From an uncultured Oscillochloris sp. (lineage in GTDB: Bacteria; Chloroflexota; Chloroflexia; Chloroflexales; Chloroflexaceae), in NCBI GenBank assembly GCA_903916565.1, contig CAIWXH010000276.1, forward strand, positions 1 to 39,890: a stretch of 39,890 nt of DNA, read 5' to 3'. Each line of letters opens with the position of its first letter. Position 1 is the stretch's first letter. The notes under the pieces are model-generated. The model ran no database searches, was not told where the DNA came from, and was given only the letters and a program-made list of their open reading frames with translations. The translations under genes and the position numbers were made by a program. Positions 24,243 to 31,534 of the stretch are shown in pieces.

Positions 24243-26501
24243 TCATGCGACCTCTGGCAGAGCCACAAGGAACTGACTGCCAACACCTGGCGTTGAAACC
24301 ACGCGCACCCAGCCACTATGGCGGTCAACAATCGTACGCACAATCGTCAGGCCCAACCCATCGCCCTCAACCCGCGTGGGGTCGAGCCGATAGTAGAGTT
24401 CAAAGATCTTCTCGTGCTGATCGGCGGCGATACCAAGGCCGTTATCGGCGACACCGTAGACGGTCATGCCGGCGGCACGGTCGCCGGTGATGGTAATCTG
24501 GCCGGGACGGGCAGGGGCGAGGTATTTCAGGGCGTTGCTGATCAGGTTGGCGAAGATTTGGCCGACCTGAACCGCGTCGCCGCGACAGGGTGGCAGCGGG
24601 CCGACCTCGACCGCAACGCCAGCATGCTTGATCTCAAAGTCGAAGGCCACCAGGGTCTCGGCGATAAGCTGGCCGACATCGAGCGGCACAATGCTCAGGG
24701 CGGCGCGGCCAAGCCGGGAAAGCCGCAGCAAGCCCTTGAGCAGCGCGTCCATTTTGCTCACGCTGGTCAGAATATAGCGGAGCGACTCGGGGAGATCTTC
24801 CTCCAGCAGGAAGGTGAGCAGGGCACGCTCCGCGACAGGGAGGTCGAGCGAGGCCAAGATGCGCCGTAGCTCATCAAGCGAGGACTGTAGCTCGTGGCTG
24901 AAGCCCTGGACATTCACCAGGGGCGAACGCAAGTCGTGCGAGGCAACGTAGACGATCTGCTCAAGCTCACGATTCTTGCGGGCCAACTCTTTGCCCAAGC
25001 GCTCTTGGGCAGCCTCGGCCTGCTTGCGCGCAGTGATGTCAACTGCCAACTCAAAGCGCACGTCGCGCCCGTCGGGCCAGCGGATAATCTGGTCGGTCAG
25101 CAGCAGATCGAGGTTCAAGCACTGGTTGTGCTGTTCCCAGGTATACGGCTGACGGGTGCGTAGGATGATCTCGTTGGTGCAGAATGAGCAGCGCGTCTCA
25201 AAACCCTGAAGTTCGCGATAGCATACGCCGCCGACGGGGTTGTGCCCAAGGCGATCCTGGAAGACCTTGTTGACGAAGAGGACCTCGTCGGTGGCCGGAT
25301 CAACGACGTAGAGCATCTCGGGGAAGGCATCGAAGATGGTCAGAAACTGTTTGTGCTGGGCGTGTAGGGTGCGCTGGGCCTGGCGCTGCTCGGTGATGTT
25401 ACGCACAATCGAAAGCGCATCGTTGTCTTCGCCGACGACGACGCGGGCCTCAAAGAAGCCGAGTGTACCATCGAAGAGCGGCAGATCATACTCGAAGCGC
25501 TGAAGTTCGCCCGTGCGATAGGCGCGGGCGAGGGCCGCCGTGAGGGGTTCGCTGATCACCGACGGGACGACCTCGCGGTAGTGTTTGCCGAGAAACGCCT
25601 CGGGCGGCATGATCGGCGTGACCTCGTTTGGGGCATGATAGTCAATAAAGTGACCAGCAGCATCGTGGCGAAAGACGCGGTCGGGAAGCGCATTGAGGAG
25701 GCTGCGGTAGCGCGCCTCGCTGCGGCGCAGGGTCGCCTCAGCCTGCTTGGTCGCCGTGATGTCGCGGGCAAAGACAACAAACAGCCTCTCATCACGCTCG
25801 ACGAGCCGGACGTTCACCTCAACATCAATGTTGGTGCCATCCTTACGCCGGTGGCGCGACTCGAAGCGCTCGTAGCGCTGGTGCAGCAGGCGCTCGATGT
25901 GGGCAGCAGTCTCTTGCGGGCGCTCGATGGCCTCGATGTCGGGAAGCGTCATGGTCAACAGTTCAGCGCGGCTATAGCCACTCATGCGACAGTACGCCTC
26001 GTTGACCGCGAGGAAGCGCGCATCGCTGGCCCTGATGATCCAGAAGCCGTCAAGCGTGGTCTGCACGATCTCCTGATAGAGCAGATCGACCGCGACGGCG
26101 TCAGCGTAATCGCGCTGCTCGGCGGCGTAGACGCGCAGCAACAGGCGCACCAGCGCCAGCACCTCGGTGGCGCTAACGGGCGTGACGATCCACGCATCGG
26201 CGAGCGCAGCTTGGGCCGTAGCTTCATGCGCCGCAGGGGGCGCAGCGGCGATCAGCGCGCAGAGCACCGAGCGCGTGTTGGGGCTACTGCGTAGCGCACG
26301 GCAGACCGCAGGGCCGTCGCGGTCGGGCAAGGCGAGCGCCACCAGGGCGACGGACGGGCAACACTCGGCGGCAAGGCGCAAACCCTCGTCGCCCGAGGTG
26401 GCCTCGGTAACGCGGTAGCCCGCCGTCCCAAGGATGTGGGCAAGCGTGGTGCAAACAGCAGAATCGGGGTGGATGATCAGGATGTCAGGGTGTGATACCA
26501 T
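24243..26501 (-). CDS. PAS sensor histidine kinase with N-terminal pseudo-receiver
   Basis: The 752-residue cytoplasmic kinase begins with a receiver-like domain (about 5-120) that lacks the phosphorylation site: the Asp position is Ala in LVALALPDRDG, the Lys is Thr in AWIVTPVSA, and the acidic pocket is HPD. Three PAS domains follow (about 145-265, 275-390, 395-510); the third contains the Cys pair RCSFCTN. HisKA has His522 in ASHDLRSPL and the HATPase has NLISNALKYL, DNGLGIA and GDGLGLTI. The ATG at 26501 lies about 30 nt downstream of a predicted transcription start. It heads an operon with a coupled response regulator and a hybrid kinase. Confidence 0.92.
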   Translation of the reverse strand: MVSHPDILIIHPDSAVCTTLAHILGTAGYRVTEATSGDEGLRLAAECCPSVALVALALPDRDGPAVCRALRSSPNTRSVLCALIAAAPPAAHEATAQAALADAWIVTPVSATEVLALVRLLLRVYAAEQRDYADAVAVDLLYQEIVQTTLDGFWIIRASDARFLAVNEAYCRMSGYSRAELLTMTLPDIEAIERPQETAAHIERLLHQRYERFESRHRRKDGTNIDVEVNVRLVERDERLFVVFARDITATKQAEATLRRSEARYRSLLNALPDRVFRHDAAGHFIDYHAPNEVTPIMPPEAFLGKHYREVVPSVISEPLTAALARAYRTGELQRFEYDLPLFDGTLGFFEARVVVGEDNDALSIVRNITEQRQAQRTLHAQHKQFLTIFDAFPEMLYVVDPATDEVLFVNKVFQDRLGHNPVGGVCYRELQGFETRCSFCTNEIILRTRQPYTWEQHNQCLNLDLLLTDQIIRWPDGRDVRFELAVDITARKQAEAAQERLGKELARKNRELEQIVYVASHDLRSPLVNVQGFSHELQSSLDELRRILASLDLPVAERALLTFLLEEDLPESLRYILTSVSKMDALLKGLLRLSRLGRAALSIVPLDVGQLIAETLVAFDFEIKHAGVAVEVGPLPPCRGDAVQVGQIFANLISNALKYLAPARPGQITITGDRAAGMTVYGVADNGLGIAADQHEKIFELYYRLDPTRVEGDGLGLTIVRTIVDRHSGWVRVVSTPGVGSQFLVALPEVA

Positions 26502-26538
26502 GGGCACCCGTATGCTAAAAGGTATAGGCGATGAACGA

Positions 26539-26567
26539 AGTATAGCTTGTTTAGTTAGGCAGTTCAA
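26539..26567 (-). promoter_or_regulatory. Sigma70-type promoter for the two-component operon
   Basis: On the minus strand -35 TTGAAC (26562-26567) and -10 TATACT (26539-26544) have a 17-bp spacer. The predicted start of transcription is near 26531, about 30 nt before the kinase ATG. Confidence 0.75.
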
Positions 26568-26622
26568 TGCGCCTCTGGTAGGACTTCAGGGCTGATACAA
26601 AGTCGTGCTACGGCCCCTCGCC

Positions 26623-26731
26623 CGGTGGCTGAAGCCACGGGCTACGCGGTGCGAAGGCCGCCTACGCGGCCTGGATAAGCCTGCCTTCGCAGGCTTCGCA
26701 ACCAAGAGCCGGGGGCTTCAGCCCCCCGGCT
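26623..26731. repeat. Four-hairpin palindromic repeat element
   Basis: Four hairpins follow one another: GTGGCT/AGCCAC (about 26624-26637), AGGCCGC/GCGGCCT (about 26654-26671), AAGCCTGC/GCAGGCTT (about 26678-26697) and AGCCGGGGG with CCCCCGGCT (26706-26731). The outer pair share the GGCTGAAGCC/GGCTTCAGCC core in opposite sense, so the element is also loosely palindromic overall. The remaining bases of the 26502-26810 gap show nothing recognisable beyond the kinase promoter. I recall similar elements in Chloroflexota and cyanobacteria, but cannot verify that here. Confidence 0.75.
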
Positions 26732-26810
26732 GACCACTGGAGGAACGCTCTTACAGGGGGGATGGCAGAGGTAAAAGAAGGCCATTGTTACAACCGCTCT
26801 GTGGGGACAC

Positions 26811-27065
26811 CTAGCGGCGACGACGGCGCGAGGGCGGGCCACCGCGCTGCACCATCGTCTGCCAAGCGCTGTCGTTGTCAAGCGGGCGGGTAAGCTGCTG
26901 GTCGCTGACACGGTTGGCCTGGGCGTCGTTCAGCGCGGCAAGCTCGTGTTCGCGGGCTTCGTCTTCGGGCGAGCGGTTGGTGTAGCTGGCCCAGACGCGC
27001 CAGAGCAGCACGACGAGGCCAATCAGAAGCGCTGCCGTTAGGGCCAGGAACAGGTAGAGCGTCAC
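26811..27065 (-). CDS. Small single-pass membrane protein of unknown function
   Basis: The 84-residue product has one N-terminal transmembrane helix (LYLFLALTAALLIGLVVLLW, about 3-22), then a charged helix (SPEDEAREHELAALNDAQAN) and a basic tail of five arginines. The GTG start at 27065 is supported by a strong AAAGGAGG about 8 nt upstream and a TATAAT box at 27102-27107. I do not recognise a family. The basic C-terminus is probably cytoplasmic. Confidence 0.7.
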   Translation of the reverse strand: MTLYLFLALTAALLIGLVVLLWRVWASYTNRSPEDEAREHELAALNDAQANRVSDQQLTRPLDNDSAWQTMVQRGGPPSRRRRR

Positions 27066-27101
27066 TGGCTGCGCCTCCTTTCACTGAATGCGTGCATTAC
27101 A

Positions 27102-27107
27102 ATTATA
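27102..27107 (-). promoter_or_regulatory. -10 box upstream of the small membrane protein gene
   Basis: A perfect TATAAT on the minus strand lies 36 bp upstream of the GTG start. The -35 region is weak (TCATTC at 27125-27130). Confidence 0.45.
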
Positions 27108-27134
27108 CACAGCTTGGACGCGCCGAATGATTCT

Positions 27135-27222
27135 GGACAAGAGGACAAGGGGATGGGGCATCGCATACGGTGCCCCATCCCCTTGTCCCCTTGTCCCCTT
27201 GTCCCCTTGTCCCCTTGTCCCG
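27135..27222. repeat. 18-bp hairpin plus TTGTCCCC octamer array
   Basis: Bases 27143-27160 pair perfectly with 27171-27188 around a 10-nt loop. Five TTGTCCCC octamers run from 27183 to 27222, ending 8 bp before the stop codon of the GH99-like gene. In that gene's transcript the order is stop codon, GGGGACAA repeats able to form a G-quadruplex, then the hairpin. The same octamer core occurs after glpK at 233-328. Confidence 0.9.
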
Positions 27223-27230
27223 CGCCCACC

Positions 27231-28838
27231 TCACCGCATCTCGACGCCAAGCAACCCTAGCAGCACCCGGTAGGGGTCCTGATTCTCAGGGTGCCACTCA
27301 AAGCGCGCCCGCTCGAACCACTGCGTCGTGTAGGCATTCCCCTGAATAAACTCCGTCTGCGGCTCGCTGAGCGGCAGCCCGAAGAGGGCAACGCTCTCGC
27401 CGAGACTATAGCCGAACTGCCCGTCAAACTCTAGCCCCTTGCTCCGAAAGTAGCTCAGGAATGGCTCGCACAAACTATGTCCAGTTTCAGCAAAGAAGAG
27501 GCAGCCGCCGACGGCACCGCCCACCTTGCCAAACTGCTGCCAGTCCCGGCCCTGACGGGTCAAGACCTCGGCGCCCAGACGACCCAGCAGCACATCGTAG
27601 GGGCGGCCATTCTCAGGGTGCAGTTCGAGCCGGTTGCGCTCGAACGCTTGCGCCTGATACGACCTGCCTTCGATATTCACCGCCTGCTGTGGGCCGATGG
27701 GGTAGCCAAACACCGGCAGACCGCCGTTCTCGCGCCAGTACGAGAGCAGCCGCCCGCAGACTTGGTAGTTCGTCTCGGGGAAAAATTGGCAATCGCTATC
27801 GTTGATGGGCGGCAACGGCGTGGATGGCACCGTGGGCGGAGTCGTGGGCTGTATCACGGGCACTTGGCCCCCGGCCCTAAAGCTGTCGCTCAGTTCCTTG
27901 GTCAGGCGCAAGTAGAGGTCGCCGTAGCGCTCGCTCGGCTCGATGTGGCTGCCCTCAAAAAACTCGTTGAAGCTAGTCAGCACCACGGCCTGGGCGTTCC
28001 GCTCAATCGCGGTCTGCCAAGTGCCCTGATAGTAGGCTCCGTCCTGGCGGTCGCGGGCGTGGCCGCTGCGGAACTTCAGGTCATCATAGCCCGGCATCAC
28101 CGTCGCGACAAAGGGCCGACTCTGCCCATTGTTCTTGTTATAGGTGGCAAGGCGCTGGGCATAGCTCGCCATCGCCGCGCCCGGTCGGCTCTCCCAAGTA
28201 ATATCGAAGTAGTAGAGCGCGTCAAAGACATCGAGGAAGCTGAAGTTGTCGGTGCCGCCAAACCAGTACTGCTCGCGGTTTGGGTCAGCTTGATTCCGTA
28301 GCGTCTGCCAAGTGCCAAGGTCGCCGAGCGAGGGCGGATAGAACCAGAAGACCACCGGCTTGCCCTGGTAACGCAGATAGTTCGACTGACCGAAGAAGTC
28401 GCTCTTCAGCACATTCAGCGCTCTCGTCAGGCCATCCACACTCTTGAGCGCGCCCCACGCCGACTGGTCGGGGATGATCGCGACCTGGAGGTCGCGCCCG
28501 CCTTCGCGGGCCAGTTCAATCAGGCGGCGGCAGCGCTTGTTGAGGCGATCCTCGTCGGGGCCGTACCACGTGCAGATCAGCGCGTCGATCCCCGCATCAT
28601 CGGCCTGTTGAATGTGTCGGCGCAGAACCGCATCGTCGCCGCCCGTGTAGCGCGGGGACGGCAGATCGCTCATACGGTCGTACGTCCAGTCCGTCGGCTC
28701 CCACCAGGGGTAGTAAAAGGCCATGATGGGCCGGTCTGACACGGCACGGGCGGGCGTGGGGCTGGGCAGACTCGCCAGGGCGACCAGAGCAATGAGCGCG
28801 AGGATCGGCGTGAGCCGGCGCACATGGCGCATTGACAT
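27231..28838 (-). CDS. Secreted GH99-like glycosidase with two C-terminal Cys repeats
   Basis: The 535-residue protein starts with a signal peptide (about 1-33, ending PTPARAVS). The catalytic part (about 35-345) has AFYYPWWEP, DDAGIDALICTWYGP, and SFNEFFEGSHIEPS, the acidic motif of GH99/GH71-like enzymes that act on mannose-containing glycans. A Pro/Thr-rich linker (about 346-370) leads to two repeats of about 75 residues, each starting with a Cys pair (CQFFPETNYQVC and CLFFAETGHSLC) and ending FERxRxExHPEN...VLLGxLG. Such repeats are common in secreted Chloroflexota proteins and may bind the cell surface. The ATG at 28838 has AAGGAG upstream. Substrate is inferred. Confidence 0.82.
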   Translation of the reverse strand: MSMRHVRRLTPILALIALVALASLPSPTPARAVSDRPIMAFYYPWWEPTDWTYDRMSDLPSPRYTGGDDAVLRRHIQQADDAGIDALICTWYGPDEDRLNKRCRRLIELAREGGRDLQVAIIPDQSAWGALKSVDGLTRALNVLKSDFFGQSNYLRYQGKPVVFWFYPPSLGDLGTWQTLRNQADPNREQYWFGGTDNFSFLDVFDALYYFDITWESRPGAAMASYAQRLATYNKNNGQSRPFVATVMPGYDDLKFRSGHARDRQDGAYYQGTWQTAIERNAQAVVLTSFNEFFEGSHIEPSERYGDLYLRLTKELSDSFRAGGQVPVIQPTTPPTVPSTPLPPINDSDCQFFPETNYQVCGRLLSYWRENGGLPVFGYPIGPQQAVNIEGRSYQAQAFERNRLELHPENGRPYDVLLGRLGAEVLTRQGRDWQQFGKVGGAVGGCLFFAETGHSLCEPFLSYFRSKGLEFDGQFGYSLGESVALFGLPLSEPQTEFIQGNAYTTQWFERARFEWHPENQDPYRVLLGLLGVEMR

Positions 28839-28906
28839 ACGGGATCTCCTTGCATAAGCACGACAATCCCGGCCATTGTACCCGCCGCGCCGAACCATTC
28901 ACATGA

Positions 28907-28941
28907 AAAGACCTGTCAGGTGTCGCACCTGACAGGTCTTT
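28907..28941. terminator. 16-bp hairpin between the GH99-like and tail-tube-like genes
   Basis: Bases 28907-28922 (AAAGACCTGTCAGGTG) and 28926-28941 are perfectly complementary around a 3-nt loop, and the stem edges are A/T runs. On the minus strand the stem is followed by TTTTC, so it may terminate transcription arriving from the tail-tube-like gene. It is also only 69 bp upstream of the GH99-like ATG and could lie in its leader. Confidence 0.7.
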
Positions 28942-29033
28942 GGGCACCGGCGGCTAGTACAGCTTTCTGGAAGTTCCTGTCGGGTTGCGCGGTAATTCTC
29001 GTCAGGCACGGAGCGTAGCAGCACGCAGTTCGG

Positions 29034-29060
29034 CCTTCGTGGCCTTCGTGACCTTCGTGG
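29034..29060. repeat. Three 9-bp CCTTCGTGG repeats
   Basis: CCTTCGTGG, CCTTCGTGA and CCTTCGTGG follow each other without spacer in the gap after the tail-tube-like gene. No function is evident; short repeats of this kind are scattered in the window. Confidence 0.7.
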
Positions 29061-29095
29061 TAACAAACCTGCCGCGCATGTCCGCCGACGCAGCA

Positions 29096-29536
29096 CTAGC
29101 TGTAAGATAGCTCGTCGTAGACGATCTCAAACGTCTCGATGTGCAGGCCAGGGCTGGCCCCCACGCCACGCGCACCCTGGTAGAAGCAGGGCCAGCCGCC
29201 ACGAAAGCGGTACGAGGTCCTGATATGGCCCCAATCATCGAGTTCGACGATGGTGCCATCGTGACGCTCGGCGTGGCCCTCGGCGGCGGTGTGCTGCCAG
29301 GCATAGAGGACATCATCGAAGGCGATCCCTTGGGCCAAAACGAGGTGCGACGGCTGCACCTGCTCTGGCTCAGCCACATCGCGCAGATCGACCTCATCGT
29401 CGCTGATGAAGAACTCGATTGGGCGCAGCGCGTGGCCCAGGCCCGCACAATAGCCGAAGGCCGCCCGCGCAACGCCGTCAAGCTCGACCAGATACTTGAA
29501 GCCCTTGTAGTGATTCCCTATCAGTCCCGTAGCCAT
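29096..29536 (-). CDS. Orphan phage-type tail tube protein (gp19-like)
   Basis: The 146-residue protein follows the contractile tail-tube family: HYKGFKYLVELDGVARAAFGYCAGLG near the N-terminus (the pattern F-V-ElDG...aGF...sGL), IAFDDVLYAWQHTAAEG in the middle, GTIVELDDWGHIRTSYRFRGGWP, then an IETFEIVYDEL end. These match tube proteins of phages, R-type pyocins and extracellular contractile injection systems. No sheath, baseplate, spike or ATPase gene is nearby. The ATG at 29536 has a strong GGGAGG and a possible -10 lies upstream, so the gene looks maintained. A non-viral role is possible. Confidence 0.72.
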   Translation of the reverse strand: MATGLIGNHYKGFKYLVELDGVARAAFGYCAGLGHALRPIEFFISDDEVDLRDVAEPEQVQPSHLVLAQGIAFDDVLYAWQHTAAEGHAERHDGTIVELDDWGHIRTSYRFRGGWPCFYQGARGVGASPGLHIETFEIVYDELSYS

Positions 29537-29631
29537 ACGATACCTCCCGCTCATCGGTGAAAGCGCCGCAGCCGCATACAGGGGCAGGCGTCAGTCAATG
29601 TATTAGAGGAATGGTGAGGTGTGTGGATGCA

Positions 29632-29637
29632 AGTATA
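29632..29637 (-). promoter_or_regulatory. Candidate -10 box for the tail-tube-like gene
   Basis: TATACT on the minus strand lies about 95 bp upstream of the ATG. No good -35 is visible, so this is weak. Confidence 0.3.
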
Positions 29638-29700
29638 ACGCCACGACCAGCGTTGCAGAGAAAAGAAAGTTAGCGCCTCGGTTGCGGGCATTTCACCAAC

Positions 29701-29734
29701 AAAAGACCCCCGCTCCCTTTCTTGGGAGCGGGGG
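29701..29734 (-). terminator. bchE: Intrinsic terminator of bchE
   Basis: On the minus strand an 11-bp stem CCCCCGCTCCC / GGGAGCGGGGG with a 6-nt loop is followed by TCTTTTGTTGG. It lies 27 bp after the bchE stop codon. Confidence 0.88.
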
Positions 29735-29760
29735 CCGTCGCTAGGACAGGGCGAGTTGCC

Positions 29761-31425
29761 TTAGCAGCCGATCTGCGTGTTGGTATCGCGGGTTCCGAAC
29801 TCCGCCTCAACCACCGGCTCAAGCGGCAGGTTCAGGCTGTTCTCGGACTGGTGCTTCACCAGCTCGGGGTCGAAGCGGTCGGGGATCGCGCCGCCGAAGG
29901 TGGTATCGGCCACCTGCTCGGGGTGATCCTCCTTCATCCTGGCGATCTGATCGCGGGTGAAGACGCGGCTCTCATCAAAGCCGAGGTCAACCTCCATCTC
30001 CGTCCCATTCATGTGAATGCGCCCGATGTCGTAGAAGCGCTTCTCGAAGGTCGTCTTGGCGAAGGCGCGCAGACAGCCGAGCATATACTTGCGCTTGGCC
30101 TTCTCCTTGATGAAGGGGTACTCAAGGAACGCCTTGCGCGCATAGAAGCGGGCGTAGTTCCGCAGCACGCACTTCAGCACGTCCTCGCGCTCCATCAGGT
30201 CGGGCTTCATAATCGGGGTGACGAAGTTGTACTTCGAGTAGTCGCGCACCTCGACACGGTCGCCCAACTCCTCGAACAACTCGGCGAACGGCCAGGGGGT
30301 GTACATGTTCCAGTTGGCCATGTCCACCTTCCAGTCGAGCGCCAGCCGGTAGGTCTCCTCGATCAGCTCAGGGGTCTCATTCTCCATGCCCATGATGAAC
30401 TGGGCCTCGGCGACCATACCCGCCGCCTGAATGAGCTGGACGGCCTTCTTATTCTGCTCGATGGTCGTCTGCTTGCGGAAGATCTCCAGGTTCATCTGGG
30501 CCGCCGCCTCGGTGCCAAGCGAGATGTGGATCAGGCCCGCCTTGCGCCACAGGGGCAGCAGCGCCTGGTCGCGCATAATGTCGGTCACGCGGGTGTTGAT
30601 GCCCCAGAGGATCGGCAGCTTGCGCCGCGCCAACTCTTCGCAGAGCGCGGTGAACTTCTTGCGATTGAGCGTCGGCTCCTCGTCGGCCAGAATGAAGAAG
30701 CCCACGTTGAAGTCGCGCACCAGCGTCTCGACTTCGTCAACAAACTTGAGCGGGCTGCGTGAGCGATAGCGCCGCCAGAACTTCCACTGCGAGCAGAAGC
30801 GACAGGTGAAGGGGCAGCCACGGGCAAAGTTCGGCACCGCCACGCGCACATTCATCGGCACGTAGATGTACTTATCCCACTCCAGCAGGCTCCAGTCAGG
30901 GGAGAGCGTATCGAGGTCGGCGATTGGCTCGCCCGCGACGGTCGCGATGACCTTCTCGTCCTCGATGTAGGCGATGCCCTTGATGTTGGCGCGGTCTTTC
31001 CGATCCGAGCCAGCCTCAATACTCCTGAGCAGCTCGACAATGATCTCCTCAGCCTCACCACGGACAATGTAGTCAATCCAGGGTGCCTCGCTAAAGACCT
31101 GGGTGTACATGAAGGTGGGGTGGATGCCACCGAGGATCAACTTGGCGTTGGGGCGCTCCTCACGCGCAATGCGGAGGGTCTCCTGGGCCTTGATGATCAT
31201 GGGCGTGATCGCCGTCGCCATAATCACATCGGGCTTGTTGAGCCGAATGATCTGCCGCAACTGATCATCGGGGACATCAAACGTCATCGCGTCAATGAAG
31301 CGCACTTCGTGGAACCCCGCCGCCTTGAGCGCGCCCCCGATATAGGGCACCCAACTCGGCGGCCAATTCCCGGCAATCTCGGCACCACCCGCGTGGTAAT
31401 TCGGCTGGATCATCATGATCCGCAT
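29761..31425 (-). CDS. bchE: Anaerobic Mg-protoporphyrin IX monomethyl ester cyclase
   Basis: The 554-residue BchE forms the isocyclic ring of bacteriochlorophyll without oxygen, taking the new oxygen atom from water. It has a cobalamin-binding domain (about 1-150) starting MRIMMIQPNYHAGGAEIAGN, characteristic of BchE, and a radical SAM domain with C204-x3-C208-x2-C211 (CPFTCRFC). ADEEPTLNRKKF, WGINTRVTD and AEAQFIMGMENET are further radical SAM landmarks, and the C-terminal part is also BchE-like. The ATG at 31425 has AAGGGAG upstream. It lies 109 bp downstream of bchJ, but a terminator-like hairpin sits between them. Confidence 0.95.
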   Translation of the reverse strand: MRIMMIQPNYHAGGAEIAGNWPPSWVPYIGGALKAAGFHEVRFIDAMTFDVPDDQLRQIIRLNKPDVIMATAITPMIIKAQETLRIAREERPNAKLILGGIHPTFMYTQVFSEAPWIDYIVRGEAEEIIVELLRSIEAGSDRKDRANIKGIAYIEDEKVIATVAGEPIADLDTLSPDWSLLEWDKYIYVPMNVRVAVPNFARGCPFTCRFCSQWKFWRRYRSRSPLKFVDEVETLVRDFNVGFFILADEEPTLNRKKFTALCEELARRKLPILWGINTRVTDIMRDQALLPLWRKAGLIHISLGTEAAAQMNLEIFRKQTTIEQNKKAVQLIQAAGMVAEAQFIMGMENETPELIEETYRLALDWKVDMANWNMYTPWPFAELFEELGDRVEVRDYSKYNFVTPIMKPDLMEREDVLKCVLRNYARFYARKAFLEYPFIKEKAKRKYMLGCLRAFAKTTFEKRFYDIGRIHMNGTEMEVDLGFDESRVFTRDQIARMKEDHPEQVADTTFGGAIPDRFDPELVKHQSENSLNLPLEPVVEAEFGTRDTNTQIGC

Positions 31426-31500
31426 AACAGTCTCCCTTGTGGTGTGAAGGGGGCAAACCACGCCCCATGCATCACGACAGACTCTGAACTACAGATTTAT

Positions 31501-31524
31501 AAAAAAAGGGAGGCGACCCTCCCT
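31501..31524 (-). terminator. Intrinsic terminator between bchJ and bchE
   Basis: On the minus strand AGGGAGG and CCTCCCT form a 7-bp stem with a 4-nt loop, followed directly by seven T (31501-31507). It lies 10 bp after the bchJ stop and about 75 bp before the bchE start codon. It would reduce or stop transcription from bchJ into bchE. Confidence 0.85.
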
Positions 31525-31534
31525 GAATAGGCGC

